A DNA stretch of 23,841 nt from Conidiobolus incongruus B7586. Its lineage: Eukaryota; Entomophthoromycota; Entomophthoromycetes; Entomophthorales; Conidiobolaceae. The first letter of the stretch is position 1; each line of letters begins with the position of its first letter. The notes beneath the pieces were generated by a model that had not been told where the DNA came from, did no database searches, and saw only the letters and a list, made by a program, of their open reading frames with translations. Of the stretch, positions 20,448-23,841 are shown piece after piece. The translations under genes and the position numbers were made by a program. Location: NCBI GenBank assembly GCA_000697335.1, contig JNEM01009979.1, positions 1 through 23,841 of the forward strand, written 5' to 3'.

Positions 20448-20638
20448 ATCACGTACTCCGCAACGCTGGTGAGGGCCAAAGTGGTTAGCTCACTAATCCC
20501 AGGAGCGGAAATCATCTCCAAAGCAAACCTGATGAGCCGAAGCGCATACATGTCTTGCTGTGTAGCGAGCATGATGTGCAAGTTTTGGGAATACGCCATC
20601 ACTCGGGGATCAATGGTGATAAGTTGTTCTGAATTCAT
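20387..20638 (-). CDS. hypothetical 83-codon frame in the GC-rich island, possibly a fragment
   Basis: I do not recognise this protein. The first 64 or so residues are encoded by sequence with about half G or C at third codon positions, quite unlike the peptidase or Trf4 genes. The last 20 are read from ordinary AT-rich DNA, so the coding part was probably cut off there. The N-terminal part (Met-Asn-Ser-Glu-Gln-Leu-Ile-Thr...) is Met- and Leu-rich and would be mostly helical. There is no signal peptide or known motif. The opposite strand is also open over 83 codons (20436-20687), so openness alone is weak evidence. The ATG lies at the edge of the GC-rich block, which favours the minus strand. 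It may be the start of a mobile-element or foreign gene. Confidence 0.3.
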   Translation of the reverse strand: MNSEQLITIDPRVMAYSQNLHIMLATQQDMYALRLIRFALEMISAPGISELTTLALTSVAEYVIIIIKIMQFPNLIYIIIYLK

Positions 20639-20958
20639 TTCGTCCGACCTTTTAAATAAAACTGATAAATTAACTCAAATTAGTTGATGATTTTATTGAA
20701 AATTTTTGGTTGAATCACATGTGAGGAACCGAGCCTTGGTCAAGTGCAACTAAAAACCTTCTCTCCTTTGGAGATAACCTATTCTCTTGTATCGGTACCT
20801 ATGGATCCACAGGTGCATCTATCACCTTGGGATTCACAGTGTGGGTCCTATCCAGGACATGGTTTCAAATCCAACCCGCCATCCGGGTTTGACAAATGAT
20901 TCTCGCATGTCTGGGGTGATTCAACTTGCTGCCAAGTTGAGAATCCTGGTTATAGCCA
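20448..20958. other. GC-rich island of unknown origin
   Basis: Two blocks (20448-20660 and about 20716-20958), separated by about 55 AT-rich bases, are close to half G+C inside a region that is otherwise strongly AT. The left block carries overlapping open frames on both strands. The right block has no open frame but several hairpins. The edges are abrupt. I found no terminal repeats, target duplications or recognisable enzyme, so its class (mobile-element fragment, foreign DNA, structured RNA) is open. Confidence 0.7.
20762..20958. other. cluster of consecutive short hairpins
   Basis: Perfect or near-perfect small stems follow each other. TCTCC/GGAGA lies at 20762-20774, AGGTG/CACCT at 20811-20827 and GTCCT/AGGAC at 20845-20858. 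AACCCG/CGGGTT lies at 20873-20889. TCAACTTG/CAAGTTGA lies at 20921-20940, extended by GAT/ATC beyond a two-base bulge, and TGG/CCA at 20947-20958. Such density suggests a structured RNA or a structured end of a mobile element. No known RNA family is recognised, and the transcribed strand is unknown. Confidence 0.45.
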
Positions 20959-21627
20959 TATAAAGATTGAATTTTTAATGATTTCAATTAATTTTCACTG
21001 CTTAATTATTACAGATTAATATTATTCTTTATTGAAACAATATTCAAAATAAAATATGATAAAAAAATATCTACAAAGATAAAAAATTTCCGATTAAATA
21101 AACTTAAATTTCAGGTTTTGAAATCAAATTTTCACTTACCAATTAAAAAAACTTCGAAATCAAGTCATATATTGACCTTATATATACTTTAAATTTAATC
21201 AATAGAGTTAATTATTCACCATATTTTGTATATAAATATATATACTCAAGATATTCTATGTTTAATCAAATTTCTAATATTGAATTCCAGTCATTAAATT
21301 TTAATAATTGAAACATATAAATAGTAAGTTAGAATAATATTATTAGCTGAAGGGTTAAAAATCGAATAAATTATAACCTATTATAGTTGAATATAAAATA
21401 AAGAATATTGTCAATATTAATTTGAAAAAAAATATGATGATTTTATTAAATAAAAATTATGAGGTAAATATCAAACTTTAAAAATAATTCAGCCTCAAGT
21501 CTAATCCAATCAAATTTGCCTTATTCCAGCATTTGATACCTGATAAAATGGCTAAGTAATTGAATTGCTTTGCTTTGATAAATGTATTTGGCTTCGACTC
21601 AGTTCCATGTAATATATTGACTAATAA
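20959..21627. other. AT-rich upstream region of the repeat-precursor gene
   Basis: No coding remnant or RNA gene. The stretch from 21490 to 21610 is somewhat less AT-rich and may hold upstream regulatory sites, but no specific motif can be named. Confidence 0.5.
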
Positions 21628-21637
21628 TATATAAAGG
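21628..21637 (+). promoter_or_regulatory. TATA box of the repeat-precursor gene
   Basis: TATATAAAGG lies 72 bases before the start codon at 21700. Confidence 0.55.
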
Positions 21638-21699
21638 ATTTATTGTGCTCTGTTGAGATATAACTCGATTGTTCTTTTGATCTATTTTTATTATTCATT

Positions 21700-22626
21700 A
21701 TGTTCCTAGTCAAATACTCAATTATTTCGGCAATCGTTGCATCATTAATGGCTAACCCCATTATGAACGCTGGAACCAACTCTGTTGCAGTTACCAATTT
21801 TGCTAATGGATTTTGGAACCGTCCAAGTCTCTTCGGCAGGAGAGATTCTATCGATGGCGTCGTCTCCAATATGGTTGGCGGCTCAACCTTCAATAAATTG
21901 ATCACTCATAACACGAAAGATAGTCATGTTGACGCAGATGCCAGCAACACCAATACTGCTGGACATGCTATTAACTCCGGCTTACAAAGAAGAGATAATT
22001 CTATCGATGGTGTCGTCTCCAATATGGTTGGCGGCTCAAACTTCAATAAATTGATCACTCATAACACGAAAGATAGTCATGCTGACGCAGATGCCAGCAA
22101 CACCAATACTGCTGGAAGCTCCAGAAACTTCGGCTTACAAAGAAGAGATGATATTGATGGCGTTGTGAGTAACTTGTTTCAGCCACATGTTGAGCAGAAG
22201 TTTGTTACTCATAATGTTTTTGACAAGCATGCTGACGCAGATGCCAGCAACACCAATACTGCTGGAAGCGTTAGCAACTCCGGCTTGCAGAGAAGAGATG
22301 ATAAAGATGGTGTCTTAACCAACTTCTTCGGGAACCGAATTAGTAATGAATTTATTACCCACAACAAAGTCGACCAGCATACTGATGCGGACTCTTCCAA
22401 TACCAATAAAGGAGGAAGCGCCGCCAACATTGGCCAAATCAACCGTAGATCCCTTCCCAGTGATGTTCAATTTATTAGTGACTTTGGTATGGTCCAAGCT
22501 ACTCCTAACAATTTCCAAGCGATTTCATCAGGTCCATTTGTGGGTGCTGTCGTCCCTATTGGTGGTGTTGCCGTTGCTCCAGCTTTCGCCCCAGTTGTCC
22601 AAGATAACAGCGTTAGAATCAATTAA
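21700..22626 (+). CDS. secreted kexin-processed repeat precursor (KEP-like)
   Basis: A 308-residue protein that I do not recognise by name. A signal peptide ends near Ala18, and a short propeptide runs to Arg-Arg at 47-48. Four tandem units follow, 49-98, 99-149, 150-199 and 200-250, each ending in Arg-Arg. Each begins Asp-x-(Ile)-Asp-Gly-Val-Val/Leu-Ser/Thr-Asn. Each also contains Thr-His-Asn followed by Asp-x-His-x-Asp-Ala-Asp-Ala/Ser-Ser-Asn-Thr-Asn. A non-repeat tail (251-308) with an Ala/Val/Pro-rich stretch completes the protein. Dibasic sites at every boundary are what the Golgi protease kexin cuts, so about 48-residue related peptides are the likely products. Other fungal precursors of this layout give mating pheromones, surface-active repellents or virulence peptides; which applies here is unknown. 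There is no Cys in the units, so no disulfide-based fold. Intronless, with an AATAAA signal about 60 bases after the stop. Confidence 0.88.
   Translation: MFLVKYSIISAIVASLMANPIMNAGTNSVAVTNFANGFWNRPSLFGRRDSIDGVVSNMVGGSTFNKLITHNTKDSHVDADASNTNTAGHAINSGLQRRDNSIDGVVSNMVGGSNFNKLITHNTKDSHADADASNTNTAGSSRNFGLQRRDDIDGVVSNLFQPHVEQKFVTHNVFDKHADADASNTNTAGSVSNSGLQRRDDKDGVLTNFFGNRISNEFITHNKVDQHTDADSSNTNKGGSAANIGQINRRSLPSDVQFISDFGMVQATPNNFQAISSGPFVGAVVPIGGVAVAPAFAPVVQDNSVRIN
21844..22449 (+). repeat. four tandem coding repeats of about 150 bp
   Basis: Units at 21844-21993, 21994-22146, 22147-22296 and 22297-22449. Units 1 and 2 are nearly identical in DNA for over 100 bp. Units 2 and 3 share an identical stretch of about 42 bp across the Asp-Ala-Asp-Ala-Ser-Asn-Thr region. 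Unit 4 is the most diverged. Confidence 0.9.
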
Positions 22627-22682
22627 TCGCCCAAATGAACACTATAACTGTTTATAATACTCTATTCATCAATCTCAATTAA

Positions 22683-22688
22683 AATAAA
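22683..22688 (+). terminator. AATAAA polyadenylation signal of the repeat-precursor gene
   Basis: AATAAA lies 57 bases after the stop codon. In such AT-rich DNA the hexamer alone is weak evidence; its position is what supports it. Confidence 0.35.
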
Positions 22689-23841
22689 TTCTCAATTACT
22701 CAATTTTTCTATTTATAGATAACTGTCTCATTCAAGCCACATCCTGAGTGAACAATGATTAGCTATTGGTTTCAATAAAAGAAATGGACTGTTAAAAAAG
22801 TTAGAATTTTTAATATATTTAATATTTTTTGTATTTTAATCTAATTTTAATAAAATTATACCATAATTAAAAATAAATGAAAAGAAACCATTTATATTTT
22901 TAATATTTTTAAATTTTTAAATAAAAAATATTTCTCAAAAATTCAAAATTTATATTAATAAACTGATAAATTATTAGTAATTCCTCGATATTTAAAAAAC
23001 AAATTTATTAATAATGAATAATGTATCAAATAGATTCAAGTATCATTCAATTTTAACAAAGTTGAATCCTTTAGTGACAATGTGGCTGTTCACATAATTT
23101 CCATCTGTTTTGGGTATATGTATAAATATTAATTAATGCTTTAATAAATTTTCACTTGCAACACCTATACTCAAATATTATTTTATAATATTACTTAATT
23201 TCAAACAATTTAGCACTATATTATTATTATCTTTATTTAAATATGAAAAATTATAATTTTTTTTCTTTAAAAAATATAAAAATATATTGAAATTTTATTA
23301 AGCAATCTTAAATATCAAAGTAAAACCAAAAAAATAGAATTTTATAAATTTCAAGTGAATTCAGGTTTTATATAATATTTTATTTCAAATTTTATTTTTG
23401 TTTAAATAGAATTAACTTGAAAGTATAGAATAAATGACTCAATTATGTTATTTAAAACACCAAAAATAAAATCTTGAAAATTTTGTTTAACTTCTCAAAA
23501 TAGATTATATAAAATCAATTAATTTGGGATATTGGATAAAAACTGAATTACTTATATTAAACCCTCCAAGTTTTATTAGAATAGTTATATAAAGAAACTA
23601 TCTTTAAAATAATTATTCTTATATAAAAATAAACTTTTTCATATTTAATTTATATTTATTAAATTTATTCAAAAGATCATAATATAAAGTGTATAGAATT
23701 TAATTAAAACATTAGATATTATTATTAAATCACTAAACTTTTTAATATTCATATTATAATATCTGACTGTATTATGAAATATAAGATAATATGTTTTCTA
23801 ATAATAGAAAAATCTATAATATTTGTTTAATAATAATAAAA
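22689..23841. other. AT-rich spacer at the right end
   Basis: No open frame of note, RNA gene or mobile element. A 7-bp inverted repeat (GATTCAA/TTGAATC, 23033-23068) lies in a slightly less AT-rich patch and is probably chance. Confidence 0.6.

Noticed and set aside
20529-20545. Hammerhead-like CTGATGAG...CGAAG word
   Set aside because: The required GAAA core and flanking stems are missing. It lies inside an open frame, and the word alone is expected by chance.
20436-20687. Plus-strand 83-codon frame in the GC-rich island
   Set aside because: It overlaps the minus-strand frame, its N terminus is read from AT-rich DNA, and nothing in it resembles a protein family. The minus strand is slightly preferred.
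20733-20755. Resemblance of GAGCCTTGGTCAAGTGC to the 5' part of U2 snRNA
   Set aside because: The branch-site-pairing GUAGUA is absent and nothing downstream resembles the U2 Sm site or its stems.
20855-20880. tRNA T-arm-like GGTTTCAAATCC
   Set aside because: No acceptor stem, anticodon arm or correctly spaced D arm. At most it is a degenerate B box.
20720-20958. Solo LTR bounded by TG...CA
   Set aside because: No target-site duplication at the edges, no second copy in the window and no associated enzyme. The TG/CA ends alone are not evidence.
3565-22626. The dipeptidyl peptidases as dedicated trimming enzymes for the kexin-released peptides, as with yeast Ste13 and alpha-factor
   Set aside because: The units begin Asp-Ser, Asp-Asn or Asp-Asp, not the X-Ala or X-Pro ends trimmed by Ste13. 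The genes lie about 10 kb apart with unrelated genes between.
22209-22657. Antisense and alternate-frame ORFs over the repeat precursor
   Set aside because: They are shadows of the repeated, less AT-rich coding sequence on the plus strand, and show no signal peptide or motif of their own.

Overview
The window is an extremely AT-rich eukaryotic (nuclear) segment with long gene-poor spacers and compact coding islands. The gene set points to a fungus: three secreted fungal-type dipeptidyl-peptidase V genes, a Trf4-type non-canonical poly(A) polymerase, a PMP3/UPF0057 membrane proteolipid with one 53-nt GT-AG intron, and a secreted repeat precursor cut at Arg-Arg (kexin) sites. An early-diverging low-GC fungus such as an entomophthoralean (Conidiobolus-like) is my best guess. 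That is an inference from composition and gene content, not something I could test.

Layout, left to right. Positions 1-3500 look empty but hold decayed relics of dipeptidyl-peptidase V genes: a C-terminal half at 517-1284, and a weaker middle piece at 2840-3115. Three intact copies follow in the same orientation (3565-5598, 7531-9567, 10066-12096). Each has a signal peptide, a beta-propeller and a complete Ser538-Asp618-His650 triad. Together with the relics this is a birth-and-death tandem array, and the intact copies are patchworks showing gene conversion. At 12931-14241 a complete-length 1311-bp mariner (DD34D) element lies in reverse orientation, with TIRs and TA duplications. Its 345-codon transposase frame has no net frameshift but about 11 in-frame stops, most of them explained by C-to-T/G-to-A changes, many in CpA context.

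Further right are the Trf4-like gene (15693-17018), the spliced PMP3 gene on the minus strand (18223-18476, broken up by its intron), and a GC-rich island at about 20448-20958. The island carries a short minus-strand ORF and a string of hairpins that I cannot assign. Last comes a 308-residue secreted precursor (21700-22626) made of four roughly 50-residue units separated by Arg-Arg sites, probably releasing a family of related peptides.

The genes do not form one obvious pathway. The secreted peptidases and the secreted repeat peptides both belong to the extracellular interface of the organism. The Trf4-like enzyme (nuclear RNA surveillance) and PMP3 (membrane potential and salt tolerance) are housekeeping genes. 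The best candidates for something undescribed are the kexin-processed repeat precursor and the GC-rich structured island.
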